64,000 nucleotides of DNA, from positions 1 to 64,000 of the forward strand of contig JAMFSK010000128.1 in assembly GCA_026225235.1 (NCBI GenBank), given 5' to 3'. The notes beneath the pieces were generated by a model. It was given only the letters and a program-made list of their open reading frames with translations. It made no database searches and was not told the origin of the DNA. This DNA is from Burkholderiales bacterium (GTDB lineage Bacteria; Pseudomonadota; Gammaproteobacteria; Burkholderiales; Burkholderiaceae). A program made the translations under genes and the position numbers. Each line of letters starts with the position of its first letter. The stretch's first letter is position 1. Of this stretch, positions 18,497 through 28,184 are shown piece after piece.

Positions 18497-18763
18497 GGAG
18501 AAACCCCGAGTGAAAGATGAACGGTCGTTGACAGGGAATGACACCGATGCGTCGGAATGACAGGAACTGGCTGCGCGGAAGAGCCGGACGGAGAGCGCAA
18601 TGAAGCGCAAGGAGACGAAGTCGAAACACGCGGAAGCTCGCCGAGCAAATGCAAGTGCTGCTGCTGGTGCAATCGCAAGCGCGCGCAGCGTCACGAACGT
18701 GAAAGTCACGTGCGCAAGACCCTGCCATACCGATTTGCCGTGTGAATTCCGGGGCTTCAACAT

Positions 18764-19374
18764 CTACCACTCCTGTTGGCGGAACCAGCCGGTTCCAGTC
18801 AAACGTCGCATACGACGTGGGCGCGCGATGCGCCCCAAGAGCAATGCCCCACGTTGCCGATCTGAAACCAATCGGTCGCTAGCCGCTTCTACTCTGCCTG
18901 CTTATAAGCGAACACCGTGCCAAGCATGCGTGACGACATGCAGCACGATGTATGCGTTCCCTTGAAACTTCGCCTGTTTCATCCGCCCCCCCGCTTGGGC
19001 AAGCCTTGACGGACATGGCAGCGCAGCGAATCGGCGGGAGACGATTTTGCGCCGCCGTAGCGCCTGTGACAGCACCGGCCCTCGACCTTCAGCAATCGGA
19101 AGCGCTCACCCGAAAAGCATGAATACGACGTGTGCGTGGCCCAAAAAGCGCGCGCTCCGCGCAAAATACGCGCATGGCCGCACCGATCAAGTGCAAGCCA
19201 CCCGCTCACTGCGCAGACACGCGAACGGCCAGCCCACACCCACCTTGGCGCATATGCATCGACCCCAACTACACACTTGCCTCGGCACGTCCGTCAAGAT
19301 CGACCAGGCACCCACCTCGGGCCGCTCGTCGACTGCGACTAAGCGCCCATCTCGACTCGCCCATCAAATCTCAA
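18764..19374. other. Intergenic region upstream of the importer-oxygenase operon
   Basis: About 610 bases between the aldo/keto reductase (3 prime end) and the binding-protein gene (5 prime end), both read leftward. It must hold the promoter of the importer-Rieske-amidohydrolase operon. The open frames here are Arg/His/Pro-rich and have no ribosome site or recognisable domain. No strong hairpin with a T-run was seen after the reductase stop. Confidence 0.5.
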
Positions 19375-20319
19375 CTACGCACTCGCCTGATTCAGTTCCT
19401 TGAGGTCGGCCCCTTCAAGCTTGAGTTCTGTCGCCGCCACGAGTGACTTGAGCTGCTCAAGTGAAGTAGCGCTCGCGATCGGCGCGGTGACACTGGGCTG
19501 TGCGATCAGCCACGCCAACGCGACCGTGGCAGGCGTGGTGCCATGCCGTTTCGACACGGCATCGAGCGCCGCCAGAATGCCCTGGCCGCGCTTGTCCAGA
19601 TAGTGTTCCACGCCGCTGCCCCGCGGGCTTTTGTGCAGATCGTCGAGCGAACGATACTTGCCACTCAGAAAGCCGCGTGCAAGCGAGAAGTAAGTCACCA
19701 CCGCGAGATCCAGCTCCTTCGCAGCAGGCTCCGACTCGCGCTCGTATTCGGCCCGGTCGTAAAGATTGTATTCGGGCTGGATCACCTGATAGGCGGGCAG
19801 ACCCGTTCGCTTGCTCACCTCCGCAGCCTCGCGCAAGCGCGCGCCCGTGAAGTTCGATGCGCCGATTACGCGAACCTTGCCTGCCTCAATCAGTGTCTGA
19901 TACGCCCCGAGTGTCTCCTCGAGCGAGGCCGAGTCGGCGAAGTCACGATGAGAGAAATAGACGTCGATGTAATCGGACTGCAAGCGCCGTAGCGAGTCAT
20001 CGGCCGCCTTAAGGATGTTGTCGCGTGCAAGACCCGGTCGCGTCGCGAGCGCACCGACCTTGGTAGCCAACACGACCTGGTCGCGCTTGCCTGTGCGCTT
20101 GAACCACTTGCCGATAATCGTTTCGGATTCACCACCCTCATGGCCGGGCGCCCATGCCGAGTAGACATCGGCGGTGTCGATGAAGTTGAGCCCGGCATCG
20201 GACAATGCGTCAAGCAGTGACAGGGATGTCGCCTCGTCGGCGGTCCATCCGAACACGTTACCGCCGAACATCAACGGTGCGACCTTCAGCTGAGACGTTC
20301 CAAGTTCACGCAATTGCAT
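19375..20319 (-). CDS. Aldo/keto reductase
   Basis: A 314-residue NADPH-dependent aldo/keto reductase with a TIM barrel fold. The start at 20319 (MQLRELGTSQLKV) matches the family N-terminus. The catalytic tetrad is visible: D48, Y53, K87 and H124 (in FIDTADVY, LATKVG and YFSHRD). The C-terminal cofactor segment includes PIASATSLEQLKSL. Substrate specificity cannot be read. It is transcribed divergently from a PhyH-type dioxygenase. Confidence 0.9.
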   Translation of the reverse strand: MQLRELGTSQLKVAPLMFGGNVFGWTADEATSLSLLDALSDAGLNFIDTADVYSAWAPGHEGGESETIIGKWFKRTGKRDQVVLATKVGALATRPGLARDNILKAADDSLRRLQSDYIDVYFSHRDFADSASLEETLGAYQTLIEAGKVRVIGASNFTGARLREAAEVSKRTGLPAYQVIQPEYNLYDRAEYERESEPAAKELDLAVVTYFSLARGFLSGKYRSLDDLHKSPRGSGVEHYLDKRGQGILAALDAVSKRHGTTPATVALAWLIAQPSVTAPIASATSLEQLKSLVAATELKLEGADLKELNQASA

Positions 20320-20511
20320 CAGAGAACCCCTTTGTCGAGAGTCCCCAAGTCTCGACGAGTTCATGCCCCGATGCAAGTGCGACGGGCGTGATGCACCGCA
20401 CAACGGTGTCTTCGCTCGGCATCGCGCGCGGTTTTAGCTATAGTGGAAGTGGAGCAGAACAAACAGTCCGGCATTTTGACCGACGCATCGCTCCCTGCTC
20501 CGGAGACCGTT

Positions 20512-21303
20512 GTGAACCGTTATACCGACGACGAGCATGAGCAGTTTGCACGCGACTTCGAGCGCGATGGCCTGGTCGTGCTCAAGCAGCACTTTTCCCA
20601 AGACACCCTGCACAAGTGGCAAGCCGCGTTCAGGCCCTTGCTCGCCGCGCGGATCGCCAACCAGGCGACGGCCGTGCGCGGTGAAAACCGGCACTACATC
20701 ACCTTGCCTTTCATGGGTCTGTTCGCAGACGAGTCGATCTTCTGCGATCCGGATGTGCTCGCAATCGTCGAACGGGTCGCGGGCGAAGATCCGGTCATGT
20801 GCCAGCTTGCGACGGACACGCCCCTCAAAGGCTCGACGTATCAGGACATTCATCGTGACACACCCGCGTTATTCGATGGCGAAGCGGAGACGCCGTCGTT
20901 CCAGCTCGCGGTGAACTTTCCACTCTGTGATGTGACGCCCGAGAATGGCCCATTCGAAACCACACTGGGCACACATCGGATGGACAAGGACGAAGCCATG
21001 CAGGCCTACGAGCGCGGCGAACTGCCGCTGCACTCGATCGCGATGCAACTTGGCGACGTGATGATCCGCGATGTGCGAGCGCTGCATCGGGGCACTCCGA
21101 ACAACACGGAAGAACCGCGCCCGATGGTGGTGATCGGCTATAGCCGGAGCTGGTATTTCCGGCCCGAAGTCCAGATCGATGTACCGCGCGACATCTATCA
21201 GTCGTTAAGCGCGCGTGGCAAGCGTCTGCTGCGTCATATGCCCCAGGTGGAAGACGCCGCCGCGCTCGCGGACTCAGAGAACTACCTGAAGTTCGCCTAC
21301 TAG
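20512..21303 (+). CDS. Phytanoyl-CoA dioxygenase family protein
   Basis: A 263-residue Fe(II)/2-oxoglutarate oxygenase of the PhyH family. Iron ligands H114 and D116 (in DIHRDTP) and H192 (in LHRGTPNN) form the 2-His-1-carboxylate triad. R203 in the RPMVVIGYSRS stretch is the likely 2-oxoglutarate anchor. The start is taken as GTG 20512 because CCGGAG lies six bases upstream. A GTG at 20443 would add 23 residues but has no ribosome site. PhyH relatives hydroxylate acyl-CoAs or small metabolites. The substrate here is unknown and nothing in the context points to one. Confidence 0.85.
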   Translation: MNRYTDDEHEQFARDFERDGLVVLKQHFSQDTLHKWQAAFRPLLAARIANQATAVRGENRHYITLPFMGLFADESIFCDPDVLAIVERVAGEDPVMCQLATDTPLKGSTYQDIHRDTPALFDGEAETPSFQLAVNFPLCDVTPENGPFETTLGTHRMDKDEAMQAYERGELPLHSIAMQLGDVMIRDVRALHRGTPNNTEEPRPMVVIGYSRSWYFRPEVQIDVPRDIYQSLSARGKRLLRHMPQVEDAAALADSENYLKFAY

Positions 21304-21327
21304 GCGACGTCGAATACCGAGCGCCGA

Positions 21328-21376
21328 CCTTGGACCCTGGACCTTGGACCTTGGACCTTGGACCTTGGACCTTGGA
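21328..21376. repeat. 7-bp tandem repeat, seven copies of CCTTGGA
   Basis: Seven head-to-tail copies of CCTTGGA, all identical except a T to C change in the second unit. It lies between the converging PhyH and thiolase genes, about 25 bases after the first stop and 37 before the second. Heptamer arrays of this kind are variable-number repeats that change by replication slippage. Confidence 0.95.
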
Positions 21377-21412
21377 CTTCAGCTTAGGGCCCAAGACGCC
21401 AGGTTCCGAGCG

Positions 21413-22615
21413 TCAAACGCGCTCGATCACCATAGCGATGCCCTGCCCCACGCCGATGCACATCGTGCAGAGCGCAAAGCGGCCCTGTATGCGTTGCAGC
21501 TGATACATCGCCGTGCCCACGAGCCGCGCGCCGGACATGCCAAGCGGATGGCCTAGCGCGATGGCGCCGCCATTGGGGTTCACACGCGGATCGTTATCGG
21601 CCACGCCGAGCGTGCGCAGCACAGCAAGACCTTGCGACGCAAACGCTTCATTGAGTTCGATCACGTCGAACTGGTCGATCGTCATGCCCAGGCGAGCCAT
21701 GAGCTTCTGCGAAGCGGGCGCCGGCCCGATTCCCATGATGCGCGGCTCAACCCCTGCCGTCGCCACCCCCAGGATGCGCGCGCGCGGCGTGAGGCCGAAA
21801 CGCTTGGCCGCGGCTTCGCTCGCAATCAAGAGTCCCACCGCACCATCGTTGATGCCCGACGAATTGCCCGCCGTTACGCTGCCATCCGGTGTCACGACGC
21901 CCTTGAGCTTCGCAAGCACTTCAAGACTGGTTTCGCGCGGATGTTCGTCACGCTCGACGACAATCGCATCACCCTTTTTCTGCGGCACCGAGACCGACAC
22001 AATTTCCTGCGCGAGCGTGCCGTCCTTCTGCGCACGCGATGCATTGAGCTGGCTGCGCAAACCCATCGCATCCTGGTCTTCGCGCGAGACGCCGAATTGC
22101 TTCGCCACGTTTTCGCCCGTCTCGGGCATCGAATCGACACCGTACATCTGTTTCATTAGCGGATTCACGAACCGCCAGCCGATCGTCGTATCGTAGATCT
22201 GCGCCTGACGCGCGAAGGCCGAGGTAGCCTTCGGCATCACGAACGGCGCGCGGCTCATGCTCTCAACGCCGCCGGCAATCATCAGCGTGTTCTCACCAGC
22301 GCGAATCGATCGCGCAGCGATCCCGACCGCATCCATGCCCGAGCCGCACAGACGGTTGACCGTACTACCCGGCACCGACAAAGGCAGGCCTGCGAGCAAC
22401 AGCGACATGCGCGCGACATTACGATTGTCTTCGCCCGCCTGATTGGCACAGCCGTAGATCACGTCGTCAATCGCCGCGGGATCTAGGTCCGGATTGCGAG
22501 CCAGCAAGGCGCGCAAGGGGACTGCGCCGAGATCGTCGGCCCGTACCGACGACAGTGCACCGCCGTAACGCCCGATCGGCGTACGGATCGAATCACAGAT
22601 AAATGCTTCAGTCAT
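21413..22615 (-). CDS. pcaF: 3-oxoadipyl-CoA thiolase
   Basis: A 400-residue thiolase with the usual catalytic residues: C90 (NRLCGSGMDA), H356 (GGAIALGHPLGMSGAR) and C386 (CTMCIGVGQG). In general features it resembles any acetyl-CoA acyltransferase. Assignment to 3-oxoadipyl-CoA thiolase rests on its start (AFICDSIRTPIGRYGGALSS), typical of PcaF/PaaJ proteins, and on its place 26 bases after pcaJ in the same operon. It cleaves 3-oxoadipyl-CoA to succinyl-CoA and acetyl-CoA, the last step of aromatic degradation through beta-ketoadipate. Confidence 0.93.
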   Translation of the reverse strand: MTEAFICDSIRTPIGRYGGALSSVRADDLGAVPLRALLARNPDLDPAAIDDVIYGCANQAGEDNRNVARMSLLLAGLPLSVPGSTVNRLCGSGMDAVGIAARSIRAGENTLMIAGGVESMSRAPFVMPKATSAFARQAQIYDTTIGWRFVNPLMKQMYGVDSMPETGENVAKQFGVSREDQDAMGLRSQLNASRAQKDGTLAQEIVSVSVPQKKGDAIVVERDEHPRETSLEVLAKLKGVVTPDGSVTAGNSSGINDGAVGLLIASEAAAKRFGLTPRARILGVATAGVEPRIMGIGPAPASQKLMARLGMTIDQFDVIELNEAFASQGLAVLRTLGVADNDPRVNPNGGAIALGHPLGMSGARLVGTAMYQLQRIQGRFALCTMCIGVGQGIAMVIERV

Positions 22616-22641
22616 GGTTACTCTTGAGAGGATTGCGGTCT

Positions 22642-23310
22642 TCAGGCAGCGTTGCGCACGGCGCTATTCAGCGGGTCATAACGCAGCGGCACGCCCGTGA
22701 GCTTTCCGAGTTCCTCGAACGAGAGGTCTGCCAGGATCTCTCGCACGACCAGTCCCTCGGGCGTTACGTCGATCACTGCGAGGTCGGTATAGATACGGGC
22801 CACGCAACCGATGCCGGTCAGAGGATAGGTGCATTCGGCGACGATCTTGCTCTCGCCGCCCTTGGTCAAATGTTCCATCATCACGAACACTTGCTTCGCG
22901 CCGATCGCCAGGTCCATCGCGCCACCCACGGCCGGAATCGCATCGGGCGCACCCGTGTGCCAGTTCGCAAGGTCGCCCTTGACGGACACCTGAAACGCAC
23001 CGAGCACGCAATAGTCGAGATGGCCGCCGCGCATCATCGCGAACGAGTCCGCGTGGTGGAAGAACGAGCCGCCGGTCAGCAAGGTCACGTGTTGCTTGCC
23101 GGCGTTGATCAGTTCATCGTCTTCTTCACCGGGCGCCGGGGCCGGCCCCATGCCGAGCAGACCGTTCTCGCTCTGCAGGAAGATTTCGCGGTCGGCCGCC
23201 AGATGGTTGGCGACAAGTGTCGGCACCCCGATGCCGAGGTTCACATAAGCACCTTCGGGAATGTCCTGCGCGACGCGCCGGGCCATTTCATCACGAGTCA
23301 GTTTTTTCAT
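22642..23310 (-). CDS. pcaJ: 3-oxoadipate CoA-transferase, beta subunit
   Basis: A 222-residue subunit B of a class I CoA-transferase. The catalytic glutamate E48 is in the SENGLLGMGP motif. The N-terminus MKKLTRDEMARRVAQDI and GAYVNLGIGVPTLVANHL are typical of PcaJ/CatJ. With PcaI it moves CoA from succinyl-CoA to 3-oxoadipate. It begins 12 bases after pcaI and is followed by the thiolase that uses its product. Confidence 0.95.
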   Translation of the reverse strand: MKKLTRDEMARRVAQDIPEGAYVNLGIGVPTLVANHLAADREIFLQSENGLLGMGPAPAPGEEDDELINAGKQHVTLLTGGSFFHHADSFAMMRGGHLDYCVLGAFQVSVKGDLANWHTGAPDAIPAVGGAMDLAIGAKQVFVMMEHLTKGGESKIVAECTYPLTGIGCVARIYTDLAVIDVTPEGLVVREILADLSFEELGKLTGVPLRYDPLNSAVRNAA

Positions 23311-23322
23311 GGTTGTCTCTTT

Positions 23323-24018
23323 TCAGGCAGCTTGCGCGGTTGTGGCGGGTGCGGCGGCCTGCACCTGCACCACTCGCTGAACAAAGATGCCGGGCGTCAC
23401 GATGTGCTCCGGATCGAGCGCGCCGAGCGGCACGACTTCCGAGACCTGGACGATCGCCGTCTTGGCGGCCATCGCCATGATCGGCCCGAAGTTGCGCGCG
23501 GTCTTGCGATAGATGAGGTTGCCCCAGCGGTCACCCTTATAGGCCTTAATCAAGGCGACATCCGCATGCAAGGGCGACTCGAGTACGTAGTGACGGCCGT
23601 CGATCAAGCGCGTCTCCTTGCCCTCCGCGAGCAGCGTGCCGTAGGCGGTCGGCGTGAAGAAGCCGCCGATGCCGGCGCCCGCCGCGCGAATCCGCTCGGC
23701 AAGATTGCCCTGCGGCACCACTTCGAGTTCGATCTCACCCGCGCGAAACAGGCCGTCGAACACATACGAATCGGATTGCCGGGGGAACGAGCAGATGATC
23801 TTGCGCACGCGGCGCGCCTTGAGCAGCGCCGCGAGACCGATCTCGCCATTGCCCGCGTTATTGCTGACGATCGTCAGGTCGCGTGCGCCCGAATCGATCA
23901 GGCCGTCGACCAGTTCGGAGGGCATGCCCGCCGTGCCGAAGCCGCCAATCATCACCGTCGAACCGTCGCTGATACCTTCCACAGCCGCCGCCACTGAAGC
24001 AAAGATCTTGTCGATCAT
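23323..24018 (-). CDS. pcaI: 3-oxoadipate CoA-transferase, alpha subunit
   Basis: A 231-residue subunit A, first gene of the pcaIJF unit. The CoA-binding glycine region VMIGGFGTAGMPSELVDGL lies at about residues 22-40. It matches the family length and pairs with PcaJ immediately downstream. The divergent IclR-type gene and the inverted repeat in the gap are the probable control elements. Confidence 0.95.
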   Translation of the reverse strand: MIDKIFASVAAAVEGISDGSTVMIGGFGTAGMPSELVDGLIDSGARDLTIVSNNAGNGEIGLAALLKARRVRKIICSFPRQSDSYVFDGLFRAGEIELEVVPQGNLAERIRAAGAGIGGFFTPTAYGTLLAEGKETRLIDGRHYVLESPLHADVALIKAYKGDRWGNLIYRKTARNFGPIMAMAAKTAIVQVSEVVPLGALDPEHIVTPGIFVQRVVQVQAAAPATTAQAA

Positions 24019-24049
24019 CCTGTCATCCTCTACCGTGCGTATGGATAAA

Positions 24050-24083
24050 GTTCGCTATACGCACATAGATTCGTTTAGCGAAC
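24050..24083. promoter_or_regulatory. Candidate PcaR/PobR operator
   Basis: Inverted repeat GTTCGCT (24050-24056) / AGCGAAC (24077-24083) with 20 bases between the arms, in the gap between pcaI and the divergent IclR-type regulator. IclR proteins of the PcaR/PcaU/PobR group bind GTTCG-based repeats, so this is the best operator candidate. Binding is inferred, not shown. Confidence 0.55.
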
Positions 24084-24157
24084 GATTTATGCGATAGTAT
24101 TGATTCGCGCCAACCGGTGTCAAGGCGCGATTCCCCTTTACCGAACAGAGTCTGACG

Positions 24158-25093
24158 ATGCCGCACCCATCCGATCACGATGCCCGCGCCGATACACGCA
24201 TCGATTCCCCGGCTGACAAAGCGACGGGCGCGACCGGCCCCACTGCCGCGCCGCAGGGTCCGGAATCGGGCTCCGCGTCGACGTCCACACGCGTCTCTCC
24301 GGTCGATGAACGCGGTGAAACAGCCGAACGGCCCGGTGACTCGTTCGTGCAATCGTTCGCTCGCGGTCTCGCGGTCATCCGTGCGTTCGATGCGCAACGC
24401 CCCTCGCAAACGCTCTCGGAAGTCGCCGCAGCCGCGGGCCTGACGCGTGCAGCCGCGCGCCGGATCTTGCTGACGCTGCAAACGCTCGGCTACGTCGTCG
24501 CGGATGGACGCCAATTTCGCCTGACTGCAAAAATCCTCGACCTCGGTTTTGCCTATCTGACCTCGATGCCGATCTGGAATCTGGCCGAGCCTGTGATGGA
24601 GCACCTCGTCGCACAAGTCCACGAGAGCTGTTCGGCTTCGGTGCTCGACCGGACCGATATCGTCTATGTGCTGCGCGTGCCGACACAGAAGATCATCGCG
24701 ATCAACCTCGCGACCGGCAGCCGGCTCCCTGCGTTTTGCACCTCGATGGGACGCGTATTGCTCGCCGGGCTCGACGACGCGAAGCTCGATACGCTGCTGG
24801 AGGCGTCCGAACTCAAACAACGCACCCCTCGGACCGTCACCGACCCGGCAGAATTGAAACGGATCATTGCCCAGGTTCGCGAACAAAATTGGGCGATCGT
24901 CGATCAGGAGCTAGAAGTCGGCCTGATCTCGCTGTCGGCGCCGATTCGCGACCGTCAGGGCCGCATCATTGCGGCAATGAATGTGAGTGGCAATGCACAA
25001 CGCAGCACCGCCAAGCAAATGATTCGCGACTTCCTGCCCCCTCTGCAGGCAGCGGCGCAGCGGGTCTCTGCAATGGTCGCCCTTCGCGGGTGA
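24158..25093 (+). CDS. pcaR: IclR family regulator, PcaR/PobR type
   Basis: A 311-residue IclR regulator. The first 65 residues are a Thr/Ala/Ser-rich extension. The winged helix follows (about residues 84-112, LSEVAAAAGLTRAAARRILL), and the C-terminal effector domain fills residues about 125-305 (LPAFCTSMGRVLLAGL is a family hallmark). The tight PcaR-like sequence in the effector domain and the divergent pcaIJF genes support control of the beta-ketoadipate pathway, normally in response to beta-ketoadipate. The exact start is uncertain because of the long extension; the ribosome site at 24158 is weak. Confidence 0.85.
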   Translation: MPHPSDHDARADTRIDSPADKATGATGPTAAPQGPESGSASTSTRVSPVDERGETAERPGDSFVQSFARGLAVIRAFDAQRPSQTLSEVAAAAGLTRAAARRILLTLQTLGYVVADGRQFRLTAKILDLGFAYLTSMPIWNLAEPVMEHLVAQVHESCSASVLDRTDIVYVLRVPTQKIIAINLATGSRLPAFCTSMGRVLLAGLDDAKLDTLLEASELKQRTPRTVTDPAELKRIIAQVREQNWAIVDQELEVGLISLSAPIRDRQGRIIAAMNVSGNAQRSTAKQMIRDFLPPLQAAAQRVSAMVALRG

Positions 25094-25169
25094 ATTTCCC
25101 CGTCGTGGGGCATCAGGCCACATTTCGTAGGGCCGGATCGCCGCCTGCAGCGGCACTTCGCCTAAATTC

Positions 25170-25177
25170 GTCTAGAC
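25170..25177. promoter_or_regulatory. Candidate PhnF operator upstream of phnC
   Basis: The palindrome GTCTAGAC fits the GTxTAxAC core bound by HutC-type GntR regulators. It lies about 90 bases before phnC. The same 8-mer, preceded by the same TC, occurs at 30501 before phnG, which makes PhnF control of both arms likely. Confidence 0.6.
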
Positions 25178-25268
25178 ATCCCTACATTCACTGAACCGTC
25201 ACACACGCTTCCTAGAATGCACTCGATTCCTCCGGCCACGCGGGTCGGGGTCAGCCTGTGAGGCAAGC

Positions 25269-26159
25269 ATGGATGACGCGATCCGCATCGAGCGGCTCAG
25301 TAAGACTTTCGCGAACGGCCGAAAAGGGCTCGACAGTATCGATTTGCGCATCGCACCCGGCGAAATGGTGGCGCTGATCGGTGCGTCCGGCTCGGGCAAA
25401 TCAACCCTGCTCCGGCATATCGCCGCATTCAGCCAACCCGACCCGTGCCCGTCGACCATCGATATCCTCGGGCGGCCGATTCAGCGCAACGGCAAGATCG
25501 TGCGCGAAGTGCGCCGGATTCGCCGCGACATCGCCTTCGTCTTCCAGCAGTTCAATTTGGTCGGCCGCCTGAGCGTGCGGACCAATGTGCTGATCGGCGC
25601 ACTCGCCCGCCAACCCCTGTGGCGCAATCTGCTCGCACGCTTTCCAGCCGAAGAGTGCGCACTCGCGCTCGATGCGCTCGCCGAAGTCGGTATTGCCGAG
25701 CATGCGTATGAACGCGCGAGCACGCTATCCGGTGGTCAGCAGCAACGCGCCGCGCTTGCCCGGGCACTTGTCCAGCGCGCCCAAATCATTCTGGCGGACG
25801 AACCCATCGCCTCGCTCGATCCGGAATCGTCGCGACGGGTGATGGACTTGCTGCAGGCACTGAACCGCGAACATCGCCTGACAGTACTCGTATCGCTGCA
25901 TCAGCTCGACGTCGCCCTCAAGTACTGCGCACGCACGATCGCGCTGTCGCAAGGCAAGGTCGTCTATGACGGCCCATCCGACAAGCTGACCCCCGCGCTG
26001 GTCAAGCAGCTCTACGGCAGCGCAGCCGACGAACTGCTCGGCATGCCGGCGAGCAATCCGGCTTGCGCCGACACAAGCGCTGCAACCCCTGCGAACGCGC
26101 TTTCCGACATAGGCACGCAGCCCTTGCCAGCCGACCTCCCCTCTTCCGCCCTCGCCTAA
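25269..26159 (+). CDS. phnC: Phosphonate ABC transporter ATPase
   Basis: A 296-residue ATPase that energises phosphonate uptake. Walker [10 protein letters not shown] (about residues 38-46), signature [17 protein letters not shown] (about 155-171) and Walker [15 protein letters not shown] are all intact. [10 protein letters not shown] is the form typical of PhnC. The family length is about 260; the extra C-terminal 35 residues are Ala/Thr/Pro-rich. The start at 25269 follows GTGAGG. phnD begins 6 bases after the stop, so phnCDE form one unit. Confidence 0.95.
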   Translation: MDDAIRIERLSKTFANGRKGLDSIDLRIAPGEMVALIGASGSGKSTLLRHIAAFSQPDPCPSTIDILGRPIQRNGKIVREVRRIRRDIAFVFQQFNLVGRLSVRTNVLIGALARQPLWRNLLARFPAEECALALDALAEVGIAEHAYERASTLSGGQQQRAALARALVQRAQIILADEPIASLDPESSRRVMDLLQALNREHRLTVLVSLHQLDVALKYCARTIALSQGKVVYDGPSDKLTPALVKQLYGSAADELLGMPASNPACADTSAATPANALSDIGTQPLPADLPSSALA

Positions 26160-26165
26160 ATCACG

Positions 26166-27143
26166 ATGAAACTGCTCTCCACGTTGCTCGTCGGCGTTAC
26201 CGCGCTGGCCTCGTTTGCCAGCTTCGGTGCCCATGCCGACACGCTGAACTTCGGCATCATCTCGACAGATTCGTCGTCGGCCCTCAGGGCGCGCTGGGCG
26301 CCGTTGATCGACGACATGCACAAGCAGACCGGGCTCGACATCAAGCCCTTCTTCGCGACCGACTACTCAGGCGTCATCGAAGGCATGCGCTTCAACAAGG
26401 TGCAGCTCGCCTTCATGGGCAACAAGTCTGCTATCGAAGCCGTCGACCGCGCGGGCGGCGAGGTGTTTACGCAGGTCACGTACAGCAATGGAGAAGCCGG
26501 CTATCACTCGGTGCTGATCACCAATGTGAAGAGCCCGTACAAGAGACTCGACGACGTGCTCAAGAACGGCAAGAACATCAACTTCGGCATGGGGGACCCT
26601 GAATCGACTTCAGGCACGCTCGTACCGTCGTACTACATCTTCTCGAAAAACCATATCAATCCGAAGACGTTCTTCAAGTCCGCCAATCCCTCGAGTCACG
26701 AAGCGAACGCACTGGCCGTGATCAACAACCAGGTGGATGTCGCGACGAATAACACCGACATGCTCGAGACACTGAAGCAGCAGCATCCCGACAAGCTCGC
26801 GCAGATCCGGGTGCTGTGGACCTCACCGCTCATCCCATCGGATCCGCTGCTCTGGCGCAAGGACCTGGCGCCCGACACCAAGGCGAAGCTGCAGAAGTTC
26901 TTCGACAACTACGCGAAGACCGATCCGCGCGAAAAGCAGATCATGCAGGGCATCTCGGGCTATTCGGGCTTCGCTGCTTCAAGTAATCGTCAGCTTGTGC
27001 CGATCCGCCAGTTGGCTTTGTTCCAGAGCCGCGAAAAGATTGCTTCCGATACCCACTTGTCGGACGACGACAAGAAGACGCAGATCGTCTCGATCGATGC
27101 GCAGCTCGCTGCGCTCAACGACGGTGCGGCCACCAAGCAATGA
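26166..27143 (+). CDS. phnD: Phosphonate-binding periplasmic protein
   Basis: A 325-residue secreted binding protein. The signal peptide [17 protein letters not shown] ends before [11 protein letters not shown]. PhnD family segments include [38 protein letters not shown] and the ligand-loop serines in [15 protein letters not shown]. It delivers phosphonates to PhnE. The stop overlaps the phnE start (ATGA), so the two are translationally coupled. Confidence 0.95.
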   Translation: MKLLSTLLVGVTALASFASFGAHADTLNFGIISTDSSSALRARWAPLIDDMHKQTGLDIKPFFATDYSGVIEGMRFNKVQLAFMGNKSAIEAVDRAGGEVFTQVTYSNGEAGYHSVLITNVKSPYKRLDDVLKNGKNINFGMGDPESTSGTLVPSYYIFSKNHINPKTFFKSANPSSHEANALAVINNQVDVATNNTDMLETLKQQHPDKLAQIRVLWTSPLIPSDPLLWRKDLAPDTKAKLQKFFDNYAKTDPREKQIMQGISGYSGFAASSNRQLVPIRQLALFQSREKIASDTHLSDDDKKTQIVSIDAQLAALNDGAATKQ

Positions 27144-28093
27144 CACAGCAGCCCGGCTCCGATTCGACGCGCGAAGCGCGCGCGGCTGCGGGTGGGGTGG
27201 CGGCCTATGCGGCCGACGGTTTTGTGGGCCGCATCGATGGCAACGAACACGAGGGCATCAGCGACCCAGGCAGTTCGCCACCCCGCGCCGCGCGCCGTGA
27301 GAGCGCCCCGCGGCAGGCCATGCCCGTCCAGCCGGACCGCAAGCACAGCTGGTTCGGATTGCTCGGCTGGGTCGTGGCCATCGCGGTACTAGGCGCGGCG
27401 TGGCATGGGGCGGACATGCGCCCACTCGACCTGGTGCGCGACGCAGGCAATATGTCGCAGTTCACGCGTGATTTCTTCCCGCCCGACTTCGCTGACTGGC
27501 GCAACTATCTCGCGGATATGTGGACGACCGTCTCGATCGCGATCTGGGGCACGATGCTCGCGATCGTCTGCGCGTTGCCGCTGGGCCTGATGTGTGCCTC
27601 GAACATGGCGCCGGCCTGGGTCGTGCATCCAGTGCGGCGCGCGATGGACGCGTGCCGCGCGATCAATGAAATGGTCTTCGCGATGTTGTTTATCGTCGCG
27701 GTCGGACTCGGGCCGTTTGCCGGTGCGCTCGCTCTCTGGGTGCATACGACCGGCGTGCTCGCCAAGCTGTTTGCCGAAGCCGTCGAAGCCAGCGATCCTC
27801 GCCCGGCGGACGGCGTGCGCGCGACCGGTGCGCGTGGCATCGACGAGATCGTCTATGGCGTGTTGCCGCAGGTCATGCCGCTCTGGGTCTCCTATGCTCT
27901 GTATCGCTTCGAAGCGAACGTGCGTTCAGCGACTGTGGTCGGCATGGTGGGAGCAGGCGGTATCGGCGTGTCCCTGTACGAGGCGATTCGCTCGTTCAAC
28001 TACGCACAGACCTCGGCGATTATGCTGATCATCATCGTGGTGGTGGTCTGCATCGACATGGGGTCCGCCTGGCTGCGCAAGCGGATGATCTGA
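27140..28093 (+). CDS. phnE: Phosphonate ABC transporter permease
   Basis: A 317-residue permease with about six membrane helices, beginning at [20 protein letters not shown]. The coupling motif [20 protein letters not shown] and the C-terminal [18 protein letters not shown] are typical of PhnE. The N-terminal 70 residues are an unusual polar, Ala/Arg/Gly-rich extension ahead of the first membrane helix. The start overlaps the phnD stop. The gene ends the rightward uptake operon, with a hairpin at 28103-28127 beyond it. Confidence 0.94.
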   Translation: MTQQPGSDSTREARAAAGGVAAYAADGFVGRIDGNEHEGISDPGSSPPRAARRESAPRQAMPVQPDRKHSWFGLLGWVVAIAVLGAAWHGADMRPLDLVRDAGNMSQFTRDFFPPDFADWRNYLADMWTTVSIAIWGTMLAIVCALPLGLMCASNMAPAWVVHPVRRAMDACRAINEMVFAMLFIVAVGLGPFAGALALWVHTTGVLAKLFAEAVEASDPRPADGVRATGARGIDEIVYGVLPQVMPLWVSYALYRFEANVRSATVVGMVGAGGIGVSLYEAIRSFNYAQTSAIMLIIIVVVVCIDMGSAWLRKRMI

Positions 28094-28102
28094 AGCGCGT
28101 CA

Positions 28103-28127
28103 GATGAGGCGCTTCATCGGCCTCATC
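28103..28127. terminator. Stem-loop between converging phnE and phnN
   Basis: Perfect 8-bp stem GATGAGGC/GCCTCATC with a 9-base loop, 10 bases after the phnE stop. There is no clear T-run on either side, so termination here is possible but not certain. It lies in the only gap between the converging phnCDE and phnF-DUF1045-phnN units. Confidence 0.4.
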
Positions 28128-28184
28128 CAGCGCCCTCTTCATCGGAAGAGAGCCCCTCGTTGCATGTCCTTTAAAACATATCCT

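Noticed and set aside
19047..19403. Several overlapping open frames between the binding protein and aldo/keto reductase genes
   Set aside because: All are His/Arg/Thr/Pro-rich with no ribosome site; they reflect high GC.
21328..21376. CRISPR array
   Set aside because: The heptamers are directly adjacent with no spacers, so this is a simple tandem repeat.
22603..23997. Rightward open frame of 464 codons
   Set aside because: It runs antisense to pcaJ and pcaI, both complete with catalytic motifs and good spacing. The translation is His/Arg/Asp-rich with no domain.
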